DNA from: Heyndrickxia oleronia
GTDB lineage: Bacteria; Bacillota; Bacilli; Bacillales; Bacillaceae_C
DNA: 64,000 nucleotides
Direction of reading: 5' to 3'
Assembly: GCF_017809215.1 (NCBI RefSeq)
Contig: NZ_CP065424.1
Location: 4,130,001-4,194,000 of the forward strand
Part shown: positions 52,453 to 62,077 of the stretch, piece after piece
Position numbering within the stretch: the first letter of the stretch is position 1
Layout of the letters: every line of letters begins with the position of its first letter
The notes under the pieces: model-generated
What the model was told of the DNA's origin: nothing
Databases searched by the model: none
What the model saw: only the letters and a program-made list of their open reading frames with translations
Made by a program: the position numbers and the translations under genes

Positions 52453-53646
52453 CTAAGCGGTAACTTCAGTTTCATTCTTTACACTTTCCATTTTATCCTC
52501 TGATACCGAGTTCTCTACTGGTACTGGTTTATGGATAAAAGCAACTATCGCGATATTAATTAGAATGGCAACCCCGCCAACAGCAATCAATGGCCAAATA
52601 AAATGACTCGGACTAATGCTTCCATATAGTTTAGCAAAGTAAGCCTGTACTGAATAATACATTGGTGAGATGTGGCTCATCCATTCATAAGGTTTATACA
52701 TCATTTCACGTGACATCGTTGCACCATTTGCAAGTGTTTGAATCAATAAAATTGGTAAATTTAAAATCATACCACCTTCACCAACTAAGAAAATTAAAAT
52801 GGCGGTGAAGTTGAAGCATACCATATAATTTAATATTTGTTGTCCTACTATACTTAAGAACTTGCTAGCACTTGGATCATTAATTATATAGGCTATTCCC
52901 GTAGCGGCAAGTGATGCAACAACTGCAATGAGTAATGCTGTCAATTGGACATAAATGAATAATCGTGTTTTACTTGCCTTTCTACGGTTCTCTTTAAATG
53001 CTCCTACTAGCTGCATTGCTCCAATCATTGCACCTGTATATCCAGCCATTGTTAAAAACATTGGTAGCATATTATTATTCATACCATTTGGCACTTCATT
53101 AATTGAAACTACATTACCGACATAAGCTGTTTCAATCTTTTTTGCTAATTCGCTTGCTTGCTCTTTTGGTACATTAAAATTCATTAATACCCCTTGAGCT
53201 GTTTGTTGAGAAAACTGAGTACTTAACTGGTTATTAATTTCCGTGACGACTGATTTCATCGTACTGGAAATCGTTGTTGCACCAGCTTCGTTAATTGTAA
53301 AGTCAATACTTGATGATGTTTCTCCTTTTTGCATATCCTCTGAGAATGTTTTTGGAATGTGTACAACTAGTGCTAACTCATTTTTTTCTAAATCCTTTAA
53401 TGCCTGTTTATTCGCTACATCCGTCTCAATATTCTTAAACGGTAAATTCTTTTCTAGCTGGTCAGCAATCTTTGCCCCATATTCACCTGTATCATCATTG
53501 ACAATAGCAATCGGTAATTTATCAACATTTCCGGGAATTGCTGCATATCCAGGTAAAAAGATGCCCAGCATTGCAACGGCATAGAAAATCCCCATAAATA
53601 TGGCAGCAATCGCACCTCTTGTTTTTAAAAACTGAGTAAATTTCAT
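52453..53646 (-). CDS. YhgE/Pip-type ABC-2-like membrane protein
   Basis: 397 residues behind AGAAAGGATG. One N-terminal membrane helix, a large extracellular domain (about 40-190, with LPIAIVNDDTGEYGAKIADQ), then five or six membrane helices. This is the YhgE/Pip (SNG1/ABC-2) family, including phage-infection proteins and export-like proteins. Substrate unknown. Operon with the PadR gene. Confidence 0.85.
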   Translation of the reverse strand: MKFTQFLKTRGAIAAIFMGIFYAVAMLGIFLPGYAAIPGNVDKLPIAIVNDDTGEYGAKIADQLEKNLPFKNIETDVANKQALKDLEKNELALVVHIPKTFSEDMQKGETSSSIDFTINEAGATTISSTMKSVVTEINNQLSTQFSQQTAQGVLMNFNVPKEQASELAKKIETAYVGNVVSINEVPNGMNNNMLPMFLTMAGYTGAMIGAMQLVGAFKENRRKASKTRLFIYVQLTALLIAVVASLAATGIAYIINDPSASKFLSIVGQQILNYMVCFNFTAILIFLVGEGGMILNLPILLIQTLANGATMSREMMYKPYEWMSHISPMYYSVQAYFAKLYGSISPSHFIWPLIAVGGVAILINIAIVAFIHKPVPVENSVSEDKMESVKNETEVTA

Positions 53647-53825
53647 GTTTTTGCATCCTTTCTAAAAGATATGTGTACAATTAAGATACTTTAAATTTAT
53701 TACTTTTATAAAAGTACTTTAATTAGAGTATTTACTCATTCTATTCCACTCTTTTAATAAAGTCAACAATAATAATCAACTTTCCTCTTTTTTGAAAAGG
53801 CGAAAATACCTATTAAAATCTCTGC
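53647..53825 (-). promoter_or_regulatory. YhgE upstream region with A/T dyads
   Basis: Around 53697-53738 are several A/T dyads such as ACTTTTATAAAAGT and a repeated ACTTTAATTAGAGT-like element, a likely binding region for the PadR regulator. No firm -35/-10 pair is chosen. Confidence 0.35.
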
Positions 53826-53860
53826 AAAAAAAAAGCATTAATCCATCTTATGATTAATGC
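53826..53860 (-). terminator. Rho-independent terminator after the DUF817 gene
   Basis: Perfect stem GCATTAATC/GATTAATGC (53835-53843, 53852-53860), followed in the minus direction by nine T. Same stem as 4893-4924. Confidence 0.8.
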
Positions 53861-53983
53861 CCTCACCGATTACGTAATTCTTTTCACACGAACTTACAAT
53901 TTTAACTATTGTACAAAGGTTAACATCAATCAAAGTAGATTTTCATTCCATTAAGGTAACGACTTTTTAGAAAGCTAGTTCTA

Positions 53984-54811
53984 TTATAAAGTTTGACTAG
54001 TACCTACCTTAGTAGATGATTGTCCCTTCACCCGTTTTAATGTCGCTACTATTAGAAAGCTAACAATGACTAATAAGAGCCATGAGCTCACTTTGCCAAG
54101 ATGGACAAGACTCCATGCATCGGTTTGGTTGGGATATTCCCAAGCACCAAAGAATGTTGCAATATTTTCGGCTACCCAAATAAAAAATCCGATAAGCACA
54201 AAGGAAAGTGCGAGTGGCATACGGTAACGAGTTCCATTTACCTCATATATGACCCATGATCGCCAAAAGACGATAATCACAAGTCCTGATAACCACCAAC
54301 GAACATCAATCCAATAATGGTGAATAAAGAAATTCAAATAAATCGCAGCAGCAAGAGGCACAACCACTAAAAATGGTGGCCACTTAATCAATTCAACCTT
54401 TAGTCTTCTCCACGCTTGGCATAGATAACTCGCTACACTCGCATACATAAATCCACTATACAAAGGCACTCCAAATATTTTAGAATACCCTTCCTCTGGA
54501 TAAGACCAAGAGCCCATATGTACCTTGAACAATTCAAGCGCGAGACCAATGAGATGAAATAAGGTAATAACCTTTAGTTCATCTCGTGTTTCAAGTCTAG
54601 AACGCACCATCAACCATTGCATCAACAGACAGATGATAAGCAACCAGTCATACCGTGGTAAGAAGGGAAGTGGGATCATTTTTGTAACAGCCAATGAGGC
54701 AAAGATAACAACGGGAAACAAACATGATAAGGCCTGCTCCCACCCAAAATGAATAAGCTGTTTTAAAGCTCTAAAATTTTTGCTCCTCCATGATTCCATG
54801 ATTAAATTCAT
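53984..54811 (-). CDS. DUF817-family membrane protein
   Basis: 275 residues from ATG 54811 behind AAAGGGGATA. About eight membrane segments; the pattern LFKVHMGSWSYPEEGYSKIF and VAENIATFFGAWEYPNQ is that of DUF817 (YoaT-like). Function unknown. Third gene of the DUF2975-XRE-DUF817 operon. Confidence 0.85.
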   Translation of the reverse strand: MNLIMESWRSKNFRALKQLIHFGWEQALSCLFPVVIFASLAVTKMIPLPFLPRYDWLLIICLLMQWLMVRSRLETRDELKVITLFHLIGLALELFKVHMGSWSYPEEGYSKIFGVPLYSGFMYASVASYLCQAWRRLKVELIKWPPFLVVVPLAAAIYLNFFIHHYWIDVRWWLSGLVIIVFWRSWVIYEVNGTRYRMPLALSFVLIGFFIWVAENIATFFGAWEYPNQTDAWSLVHLGKVSSWLLLVIVSFLIVATLKRVKGQSSTKVGTSQTL

Positions 54812-54864
54812 GAGTATATCCCCTTTATAAATTTGTTCGATTGTCATACAAAAAAAGAAATTTA

Positions 54865-55092
54865 CTACTTATTGTCCTTTGTATCATCATCACTGCGATA
54901 TTCTAAAATATCCCCAGGTTGGCATTCTAAAGCTTTACAAATGCCCTCTAATGTAGATAGTCGAATCGCTTTTGCCTTTCCATTTTTTAATATAGAAAGG
55001 TTGGCCATTGTGATTCCTACCTTCTCTGAAAGTTCTGTTACGCTCATTTTACGTTTTGCCAGCATCACATCAATATTGATTATAATCGCCAT
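54865..55092 (-). CDS. XRE-type helix-turn-helix regulator (YozG-like)
   Basis: 75 residues from ATG 55092 behind GAGGTG. Reads LAKRKMSVTELSEKVGITMA then NLSILKNGKAKAIRLSTLEG, a complete HTH_26/Cro-like domain, with LECQPGDILEY after it. Always paired in bacilli with DUF2975 proteins, as here, 10 bases after that stop. Confidence 0.9.
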   Translation of the reverse strand: MAIIINIDVMLAKRKMSVTELSEKVGITMANLSILKNGKAKAIRLSTLEGICKALECQPGDILEYRSDDDTKDNK

Positions 55093-55102
55093 GTTATTCA
55101 CC

Positions 55103-55585
55103 TCAGACCGTTAAATCATTTTCTGTTTTTATATCAATTGCCTCTTTCAAGAGCCTTTGAAGAACAGCGGCAAAGATGGCAATAACCATCGAAGCAAAAG
55201 GAACTACCAAACCAATAAAAACAACACCTGGTGCGTCATCTTTATCCGCAAAAAGATAGAAAAGCGGTAAGGCGAACACATGCAAGCAACTAATGATGAT
55301 GGCACAGTACTTGATTTTCTTTAAGGCTGTTACAGAAATTTGAGCGAAAGCCTTATTCTTGTCAATATAGATTAAAAGCTTAAATGCCTGATAAAGAGCA
55401 AAATAAAAAGGTATCGTTGAACCATAGAAAATAATAAAAACGAGATATTTTATAAAAGCAAACTTCGGTAACAATTGCTCTGCAATATTTCCAATCTCAG
55501 GAACCAAAAAGATGCACATAACAAGAATAGGAATTCCTATAAGAATAACTGCTATCTTTAAAAAGAGCGTTGACACTTGTTTCAT
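55103..55585 (-). CDS. DUF2975-family membrane protein (YoaS-like)
   Basis: 160 residues behind GGTGAGGTG. Four membrane segments with the family pattern YQAFKLLIYIDKNKAFAQIS and VALKKIKYCAI-like middle. First gene of the operon with an XRE regulator and DUF817. Function unknown. Confidence 0.85.
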   Translation of the reverse strand: MKQVSTLFLKIAVILIGIPILVMCIFLVPEIGNIAEQLLPKFAFIKYLVFIIFYGSTIPFYFALYQAFKLLIYIDKNKAFAQISVTALKKIKYCAIIISCLHVFALPLFYLFADKDDAPGVVFIGLVVPFASMVIAIFAAVLQRLLKEAIDIKTENDLTV

Positions 55586-55818
55586 ATAAAAAGCACCTCA
55601 CCTATATATTGTTTAATTAATTTATCACAGTATTTATCGTTTTACAATAAATTAATATTGTTTTTTTATAATATTTTTATTGATAATTATCACTTTATCT
55701 TTAAACAAAAAGCATTCTTCACTGGTTTGAAAATTTACGCTAATATTATTTCCAAATTCATACAACAGAACATATATTCGTGATACAATATTATTAAAGC
55801 TTTAACTAGGAGGATAAT

Positions 55819-56856
55819 ATGAAGTTAAAGAATATTAATATTGAAGAAAGAATGAAACATTATAAGGTGCAAGGTTTAAGTATTGTGTTAATTGAAAACT
55901 GTCAAATTAACGGAGTAGAAAATTATGGTTTTCTTGAGGCAAATACCGATAGGAAGGTAAATGAGAATTCTATTTTTAGTGCTTGTTCGATTAGTAAATT
56001 TTTAACCGGAATGATGATATTAAAGCTAATTGAGGAAGGCCTTCTTGATTTAGATGAAGATGTAAATGAAAGACTTGAAACGTGGAAAGTGCCCGATAAT
56101 GAATTTACAAAAAATAAACTTGTTACATTAAGAAACCTGCTTAGTCATCAAGCTGGAATCAAGGACCCTGAAGGTAGTTTTTTTGAACGAATTTCAGATA
56201 TAGGCACTCCTTCAATAGTTGAATTGCTAGAGGGAAAAACACCATATTGTAAGGTTCCAATTGAAGTACAGTACGAGCCAGAGAGTGAATTCCAGTACTC
56301 TGATGCAGGCTATTGTATTATTCAGCAACTAATAGAAGATGTAACGAAAAAACCGTTTTATCAAGTGGTTAATGAGTTCATATTTAAGCCATTGGGTATG
56401 GAAAGTAGCTATTTAAATCCAACGATGTTAGAGATAGTAAAAAAGAAATTTTCTTGTGGTCATAATAAAAATGGTGAAATGGTAGATGGAAAATATCCTA
56501 TTTACCCTTATCCAACAGCTTCAGGATTATGGACGACTTCATTAGATTTAGCTGCATTAGTCCTTGAGCTAATGAATGCTTTAAAAGGAAAAAGTAAAAT
56601 TGGAATTTTAAAAAGTTTAGCTAAAGAAATGATAACTTCTCAAAGAGGAAGAAGCTGGGCTGGATTAGGTGTATTTCTAGAGGGTTCCGAAAAAGAATTA
56701 GAAATTACATCTATGGGTTGGGGAGTAGGTTTTCAGTGTATGATGGTGGCATATCCATACTTAGAAAAAGCTGCCGTTATTATGACGAATACAGAATTAG
56801 GCGTTCATCAATTGGAAGGGATTATTGGGGAGATATATAAATCTCTTCTACCATAA
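55819..56856 (+). CDS. Beta-lactamase-fold serine hydrolase
   Basis: 345 residues behind ACTAGGAGGAT. SxxK motif in FSACSISKFL (about residue 53-60), second motif FQYSDAGYCI (Tyr-Ser-Asp, about 155), and a C-terminal GWGVGFQCM in place of KTG. This is the class C/esterase (Pfam Beta-lactamase) family, often D-amino-acid peptidases or esterases; no signal peptide, so cytoplasmic. True beta-lactam resistance is unlikely. Confidence 0.85.
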   Translation: MKLKNINIEERMKHYKVQGLSIVLIENCQINGVENYGFLEANTDRKVNENSIFSACSISKFLTGMMILKLIEEGLLDLDEDVNERLETWKVPDNEFTKNKLVTLRNLLSHQAGIKDPEGSFFERISDIGTPSIVELLEGKTPYCKVPIEVQYEPESEFQYSDAGYCIIQQLIEDVTKKPFYQVVNEFIFKPLGMESSYLNPTMLEIVKKKFSCGHNKNGEMVDGKYPIYPYPTASGLWTTSLDLAALVLELMNALKGKSKIGILKSLAKEMITSQRGRSWAGLGVFLEGSEKELEITSMGWGVGFQCMMVAYPYLEKAAVIMTNTELGVHQLEGIIGEIYKSLLP

Positions 56857-56882
56857 AAAATGTTGCTTTAGGGGGAAGAAAT

Positions 56883-57296
56883 ATGCAGATAGCTTTAGCG
56901 AATCCAATGCATATATCTGAGGTTGTAACTTTTTTTAACAAAAATTTAGACTGCAATAACAACGCAGTTTATTCTGAAGAGTTTTTATGTCCTCTTGGAA
57001 TTAAAGCAGCTATAAAAAGAAAGCAAATGATCGTAGCAACAGTGGAAGGTCAAGTAGTGGGAGCCTTTCGGTTTTACCGAAAAAAGACACAAAATACGAT
57101 ATCTTTATATCAATTTGCAATAAGTAAGGAGTATCGTGGTCAGGGGTTATTAAAAAGGATGTTAAAAACGATAAATGATTTACCTATCATTGCTTTTTGC
57201 CCAACTGTTTCGGAATTCAATGACTATTTTCACAAGACGGATTGGGAACTACAACAACAAAGTGAAATGTTTAATGTTTGGGTTTATAATGTTTGA
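56883..57296 (+). CDS. GNAT-family N-acetyltransferase
   Basis: 137 residues behind GGGGGAAG. Acetyl-CoA site FAISKEYRGQGLLKRMLKTI (about 80-99, R-G-Q-G-L). 26 bases after the serine-hydrolase stop; likely the same transcript. Substrate unknown. Confidence 0.8.
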   Translation: MQIALANPMHISEVVTFFNKNLDCNNNAVYSEEFLCPLGIKAAIKRKQMIVATVEGQVVGAFRFYRKKTQNTISLYQFAISKEYRGQGLLKRMLKTINDLPIIAFCPTVSEFNDYFHKTDWELQQQSEMFNVWVYNV

Positions 57297-57394
57297 TTAA
57301 AGCATTTGCTAAAACACACTTTTATTTGATTTTTTATTTCAGCTTTTCTCTTACAGAACCGAACAAGTTACACTACAAAGATATGCCTTTTCTA

Positions 57395-57449
57395 ATAAAA
57401 AACTAAGGAGCTGGCCAATTCAGTCCCCAGACTAAACAGACACAGCTCC
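57395..57449 (-). terminator. Rho-independent terminator of the subtilase gene
   Basis: In the minus direction GGAGCTG (57449-57443) pairs with CAGCTCC (57413-57407), with an inner TTAGTC/GACTGA hairpin, followed by T-rich DNA. It lies a few bases past the subtilase stop. Confidence 0.7.
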
Positions 57450-57455
57450 CTTCAA

Positions 57456-60400
57456 TTAATTCAATGAAATAGTCAGCTTATATTTTTCCGTTCCTGCCTT
57501 ACCAGTAGCTTCACTTAATTCAATATAGTAGGTTCCTTTATTTAGCTTTAGCTTAGCTAGCTCTTCATCACTTTCACCATAATCATCAAACCGTTTAATC
57601 AGTTTACCTTTAGAATTATATATTTCGATTACTCCGTCTAATGATTTTTCCATTTCAAGCATCATAGAGACATTCGTTGTTTTTTTCAAATCTAATCTAA
57701 AATGATCAATATCCCCAAAAGGAACACCTGCATTCATATACCCTTGTCCAATCAATTTCCCCTGTTGCTTCTTTAATACCAATGGTTTCTTTGGTATATG
57801 ATTGGTTACCTCACCATCTTCATCAGTCTTTTGATCTTTTAATGCGATCATCTTGACCTCGTATGGATTTAAATTAACCTGAGGGATTAAAGGATTTAGG
57901 ACTACAAAATACCCTACACCATTTTGGGCCTTGAATGATACGTCAATATCTCCTAAGGATAGATCAAATAGACTTGCACCAATCGGAATTGATTTTAACA
58001 TTTCATCATTATCAATTTGTTTATTCCCATTTGTATCTTCAATTAACATTCCTGAAAAAATAGTAGATGGAAATAAATCAGCTGGAAGATTCCCCTTTTC
58101 CATTGCTGTACGTTGTTTCTCCTGAATTTTCAAATCCATGATTTGATTTGCACCATGGTGTTGATAGTAGTAATAATCGGTATCTCCTGGATAAATAAAG
58201 TAATTTTGATAGGTCTTCCCTTGGATCATATCTACAGCAGTCTCAAAACTATTTAAATCTTCATCTTTTTCAGGTGATGTTGCTACTTTATCTACCGTTA
58301 ATAAATATGGATCAGCAGAAATATTCCCCATATCATTTTCCAGTTTAATAATGTATTGGGTATCCTTTTTCAAAGGAACATAGGAAGATGAGCTACCGAT
58401 ACCTAATAAGAGGGATAAAATATCACCTAGTCCTCCAGATAAATTACTATATGGCATTAACATATTTAGATCTGGATCATATTCATAAATACTTGAATTT
58501 ATCAGCTGTCCCGGACCATTTTCAACTGAAATATCGTAAATTGCATCCTCGTTAGGAGAAATTGTATAGTAGTCCTGATCTCCTGTAATTTGAAAATAGC
58601 CTTTATGATGATTTTGAGTAATTGGTATAGATTGGGTCAATATTGCTTCGATTTCTTTCTCACTAAATTCGTTGCCATCATCATCTAATAAAGCGTCTAA
58701 TCCACTATTTGTCTCTGTTGATTTCTTATCAGCATACTCAGAAATCGTCATTTGGTCATTAATAAACTGAGATTCAAGATTATCAACTAAAGGAAGTCCG
58801 TCCTCATCCTTCGGCAATATCGCTTGTTCTACTTTTAGATTGTAAGGATATGAGGAATAATCAAAGGATATCTCTTGATTCATCCCACCACCAGTTCCTA
58901 AAAGTCCAGCAAGTAGAGCGGTGATTGAAAAATCAGGCATGCTTTCATTGGAAACAGTAAGCATATACTTCATTCCTGGTATTGCTTCAAAGGAGAGTCG
59001 TTCACCTATTCCAATTCCATTATCATCAGAGTATATGATTGGAAGATACTCTAATTCCTGTTTATTTTCATTATTCAGTACTGATACGGAAAGTGTTGAA
59101 TTAACCCCTGGAAGTCCATCTAATGTGAAAGATAATACTTTTGGTTCATTCACTTCAAAAGTAAAATAATCACTATCTGGCATTCCCTCCGTATTAAAAA
59201 GTGTTAATGGTTCACCCTTTTGCTCGGCAGAGTTATATGGAAAAGAATCAATCTTAATTGGCTGTTCCATAGAATTAGTATTTGGTATTAATGACGTAAA
59301 TTTTTCAGCTGTAAAAGTAAAAGTCGATTTTCCAGTTTTACTATAGCTTCCATTTACGTCCTTAATCCCTATGACTAGTGTTCCATCCATATCTGCACTA
59401 TATAAATAGGCTTCCTGACCACCAGCTCTTGTTTTATTTATTTCTAAAGGTTGTCCATTTATTTTTTGCGAGCCCTCTGGAAAAAAGTAAAAGTCCATCC
59501 CATAATCGAAGCTTTTTGCTGCATCTAAGACAGTTTGCACATGTTCTCCTGCTTTAAGCTCCATTTTAAATAGTTGTACTTCCTGCTGTAATGTAATTTT
59601 TCCATTAATACTATTTTTGCCTTCTTGTTTTAAAGGTTGTGCTGCTTTCAATAATTCAGAGCCTTGTACATCTATAAATTTTGGAAGTTGTTTTAGATCA
59701 AACTTCAATGCTGCAACTGGATTAACCAAACCATTTGCAAAGGTAAGATCATATCCATGCTCACCTAAATCGGTTGCAGTATTTTCTAGTATATACTCTA
59801 TTTCATTTGGTTTAAGATTCGGATATTTTGATTTTAATAGGGATGCTACACCTGCTACTACTGGCGATGCCATTGATGTTCCAGTTAATTTCATAAATGT
59901 GTGATTCTTCTCGGTTGAATAGGCAGTACTATAAATTTCCTCGCCAGGAGCCACAAGATCAACACTTGAGCCATAATTGGATGATTCTGATAGTTGCTTA
60001 TTTTTATTGATGTTTCCTACACTAATAACTCCCGGGTATGCAGCTGGATAAGAATAATCATCTGTTGCTTCATTCCCAGCGGCTGCAATCACTGTAATTC
60101 CTGCATCAATTGCTCTCTGAATTGCATCTGCTAGAATTGGTGAATTATTATAACTTCCTAGACTCATATTAATGATATCTGCCTTTTTCTCTATTGCATA
60201 CATAATTCCTTGAGCGATTGTATAGTCATTTGCTGATTGACCACCATTAAATACATCAATCGGCAATATTTTGGCTTTAGGGTTAATTCCATGACCACCT
60301 AATCCATTATTGGCCGCGGCTGCAATAATTCCTGCTACATGGGTTCCATGCATATCTGGAACAGGAGTTTTAGCTGGTGCTGCAGCATTGTATGGTGGTA

Positions 60401-60959
60401 ATACCTGTGAGCTTAATTCTGGATGACGATAATCGACACCCCCGTCAATTACAGCCACAACCACTTTATGATTTCCTGCATATTTTAAGGCTTTTTCAAT
60501 ATTCAGCATTTGCAGTTGATACATTTTACTCTTTTTCGGATCAACATCCCCAAGCTTTTTAAATTTTACACTTGGAGTAATTTCAGTAATTGCTTTATCA
60601 TTCTTATATACCTTTAGTACTTCACTAAGTTTCTTTCCTTTAGGAATATAAACAATATCATATCCCAATGCTGGAATCGAACGGACCACTTGGACACCAG
60701 CTCTTTTATGTATTTCCTTAGATATTGTATGACTATACCTTACAACTAAAGTATCAATATCTAAATTTTCCTTCTGACTACTTTTGTAGGCATCAAGCTT
60801 TTGTTCCTTTTCAGATTTCAATAATTGTTCAGTCAATGCTGATTTCTTCATACTTGCACTCTGATACACTTCATCATTTTCTACTGCCTGTGCCACTGAT
60901 GGAATGACCAACATTACAGAAGCAGCAATCGCTAATGAGGTTCTTAACATCCTTTTCAT
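57456..60959 (-). CDS. Secreted subtilisin-family (S8) serine protease
   Basis: 1167 residues behind AAAAGGGAGG. Signal peptide residues 1-25; a pro-region (about 65-140) of the inhibitor-I9 type; catalytic domain about 145-430 with Asp172 (AVIDGGVDYRHP), His204 (HGTHVAG), oxyanion Asn296 (AAAGNEATD) and Ser362 (LTGTSMASPVVAG). The C-terminal 730 residues hold several PPC-like beta domains and a calcium-type loop EDTNGNKQIDNDE (about residue 985). It degrades proteins outside the cell. Much longer than subtilisin; the repeats may bind wall or substrate. Confidence 0.92.
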   Translation of the reverse strand: MKRMLRTSLAIAASVMLVIPSVAQAVENDEVYQSASMKKSALTEQLLKSEKEQKLDAYKSSQKENLDIDTLVVRYSHTISKEIHKRAGVQVVRSIPALGYDIVYIPKGKKLSEVLKVYKNDKAITEITPSVKFKKLGDVDPKKSKMYQLQMLNIEKALKYAGNHKVVVAVIDGGVDYRHPELSSQVLPPYNAAAPAKTPVPDMHGTHVAGIIAAAANNGLGGHGINPKAKILPIDVFNGGQSANDYTIAQGIMYAIEKKADIINMSLGSYNNSPILADAIQRAIDAGITVIAAAGNEATDDYSYPAAYPGVISVGNINKNKQLSESSNYGSSVDLVAPGEEIYSTAYSTEKNHTFMKLTGTSMASPVVAGVASLLKSKYPNLKPNEIEYILENTATDLGEHGYDLTFANGLVNPVAALKFDLKQLPKFIDVQGSELLKAAQPLKQEGKNSINGKITLQQEVQLFKMELKAGEHVQTVLDAAKSFDYGMDFYFFPEGSQKINGQPLEINKTRAGGQEAYLYSADMDGTLVIGIKDVNGSYSKTGKSTFTFTAEKFTSLIPNTNSMEQPIKIDSFPYNSAEQKGEPLTLFNTEGMPDSDYFTFEVNEPKVLSFTLDGLPGVNSTLSVSVLNNENKQELEYLPIIYSDDNGIGIGERLSFEAIPGMKYMLTVSNESMPDFSITALLAGLLGTGGGMNQEISFDYSSYPYNLKVEQAILPKDEDGLPLVDNLESQFINDQMTISEYADKKSTETNSGLDALLDDDGNEFSEKEIEAILTQSIPITQNHHKGYFQITGDQDYYTISPNEDAIYDISVENGPGQLINSSIYEYDPDLNMLMPYSNLSGGLGDILSLLLGIGSSSSYVPLKKDTQYIIKLENDMGNISADPYLLTVDKVATSPEKDEDLNSFETAVDMIQGKTYQNYFIYPGDTDYYYYQHHGANQIMDLKIQEKQRTAMEKGNLPADLFPSTIFSGMLIEDTNGNKQIDNDEMLKSIPIGASLFDLSLGDIDVSFKAQNGVGYFVVLNPLIPQVNLNPYEVKMIALKDQKTDEDGEVTNHIPKKPLVLKKQQGKLIGQGYMNAGVPFGDIDHFRLDLKKTTNVSMMLEMEKSLDGVIEIYNSKGKLIKRFDDYGESDEELAKLKLNKGTYYIELSEATGKAGTEKYKLTISLN

Positions 60960-61264
60960 TCCTTTACCTCCCTTTTACACCTTTATATACGTTCAAGCCT
61001 AGTAAAAGTTTCAAATTTTACCAAATTATTATGGAATGAATCTAGTAAAATAGCAAGTTTTTCCGGTTAAATATTTATATATGATAAAGTTGTTTAAAGT
61101 TAGTTCATAGAAATGTAATAACCTCCTTTCTAATTTAGGAGGCTTTTTAAGATTTTGTTTACACTATCTATGAAAGTTGTTTTTCAGAATACTAAATTAT
61201 TATTATTTATCTTCCTCACACTAATATCCAACTTCTCCCGTTTTAGACTGAATAAAATCATAAA
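60960..61264. other. Spacer upstream of the subtilase
   Basis: A plus-strand hairpin CCTCC-T ... AGGAGG then CTTTTT at about 61122-61147 looks like a terminator with no plus-strand gene before it. No clear promoter chosen. Confidence 0.4.
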
Positions 61265-61855
61265 CTAATCCTCCCAATAAAAAATAGCATCCATGATTGA
61301 ATACTCTCCAGGTTCCCTATAGATCGTGGGAATTTTCGTTTTAAAAGACAAAGGTTGATTCATCTTTTCAGCTTCTAACAGTTCATAATCAAATTCGTTT
61401 AAAGCTTGTTTCAATTTTTCTTCGATGGTTCGGAATTTCTTACTTAGCTTTAATTGATTTGTACCCCCCAGTAAAGAACCGTGTGCCCCACCCACTATTT
61501 CGTTTGTTTCAATACGAATTGTCTTATATCGGTCATCTTGCCCCATGATGGCTACAGGTGCTAAACGACAAATATCAATTATAATCCCCTCTGTCTTTAT
61601 CTCTCGCCGACCATATTTCTCTTCAACGATTACGGCATCTTCTTTTTGATAACAAAAAAATTCAACAAATGATGCGTAGCCACTACCAAAATGATCCCAC
61701 TCTACCTCACATACTAAATTTGGAATACGGTTTATTCGATAGTACAATCGTCTGATATGCGCTTCAATTTCTTGCTCATTTTTTGTGTCATAAGGAAACT
61801 TGCTCCCAATAATTTTTCCTTCAATTAAGTTTTGCAACTGTTCATTTGAAAACAT
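61265..61855 (-). CDS. Conserved hypothetical protein
   Basis: 196 residues from ATG 61855 behind AGGAGAGGTG; the longer frame has no site. Soluble, mixed alpha/beta (VEWDHFGSGYASFVEFF; GRREIKTEGIIIDICRLAP). Could be one of the Bacillus families near toxin-immunity folds, but no motif proves it. Confidence 0.6.
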   Translation of the reverse strand: MFSNEQLQNLIEGKIIGSKFPYDTKNEQEIEAHIRRLYYRINRIPNLVCEVEWDHFGSGYASFVEFFCYQKEDAVIVEEKYGRREIKTEGIIIDICRLAPVAIMGQDDRYKTIRIETNEIVGGAHGSLLGGTNQLKLSKKFRTIEEKLKQALNEFDYELLEAEKMNQPLSFKTKIPTIYREPGEYSIMDAIFYWED

Positions 61856-62019
61856 AGATGAAACACCTCTCCTTTTCTTCATATTTGAATATAGAAATCT
61901 TCTTTCTCTTACTATACAAAGAAACAAATAAAGAAGGGATAAAAAAAATTCCACACCATCTTTTTAAATGACTTTTTTGTAAATGCACCAACTTTATTTT
62001 TCATGAACAGAAAAATGGC

Positions 62020-62061
62020 AAAAAAAAAAGTGGTTTATAAGAAATATAACTTATAAACCAC
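62020..62061 (-). terminator. Rho-independent terminator of the MFS-UspA operon
   Basis: GTGGTTTATAAG (62030-62041) pairs perfectly with CTTATAAACCAC (62050-62061); nine A on the plus strand give a long T tail in the minus direction, 17 bases after the UspA stop. Confidence 0.9.
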
Positions 62062-62077
62062 CTACATCATATTTGAT

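Noticed and set aside
55819..56856. Beta-lactamase resistance gene
   Set aside because: No signal peptide and no KTG motif; it fits cytoplasmic esterase/peptidase-like members of the fold.
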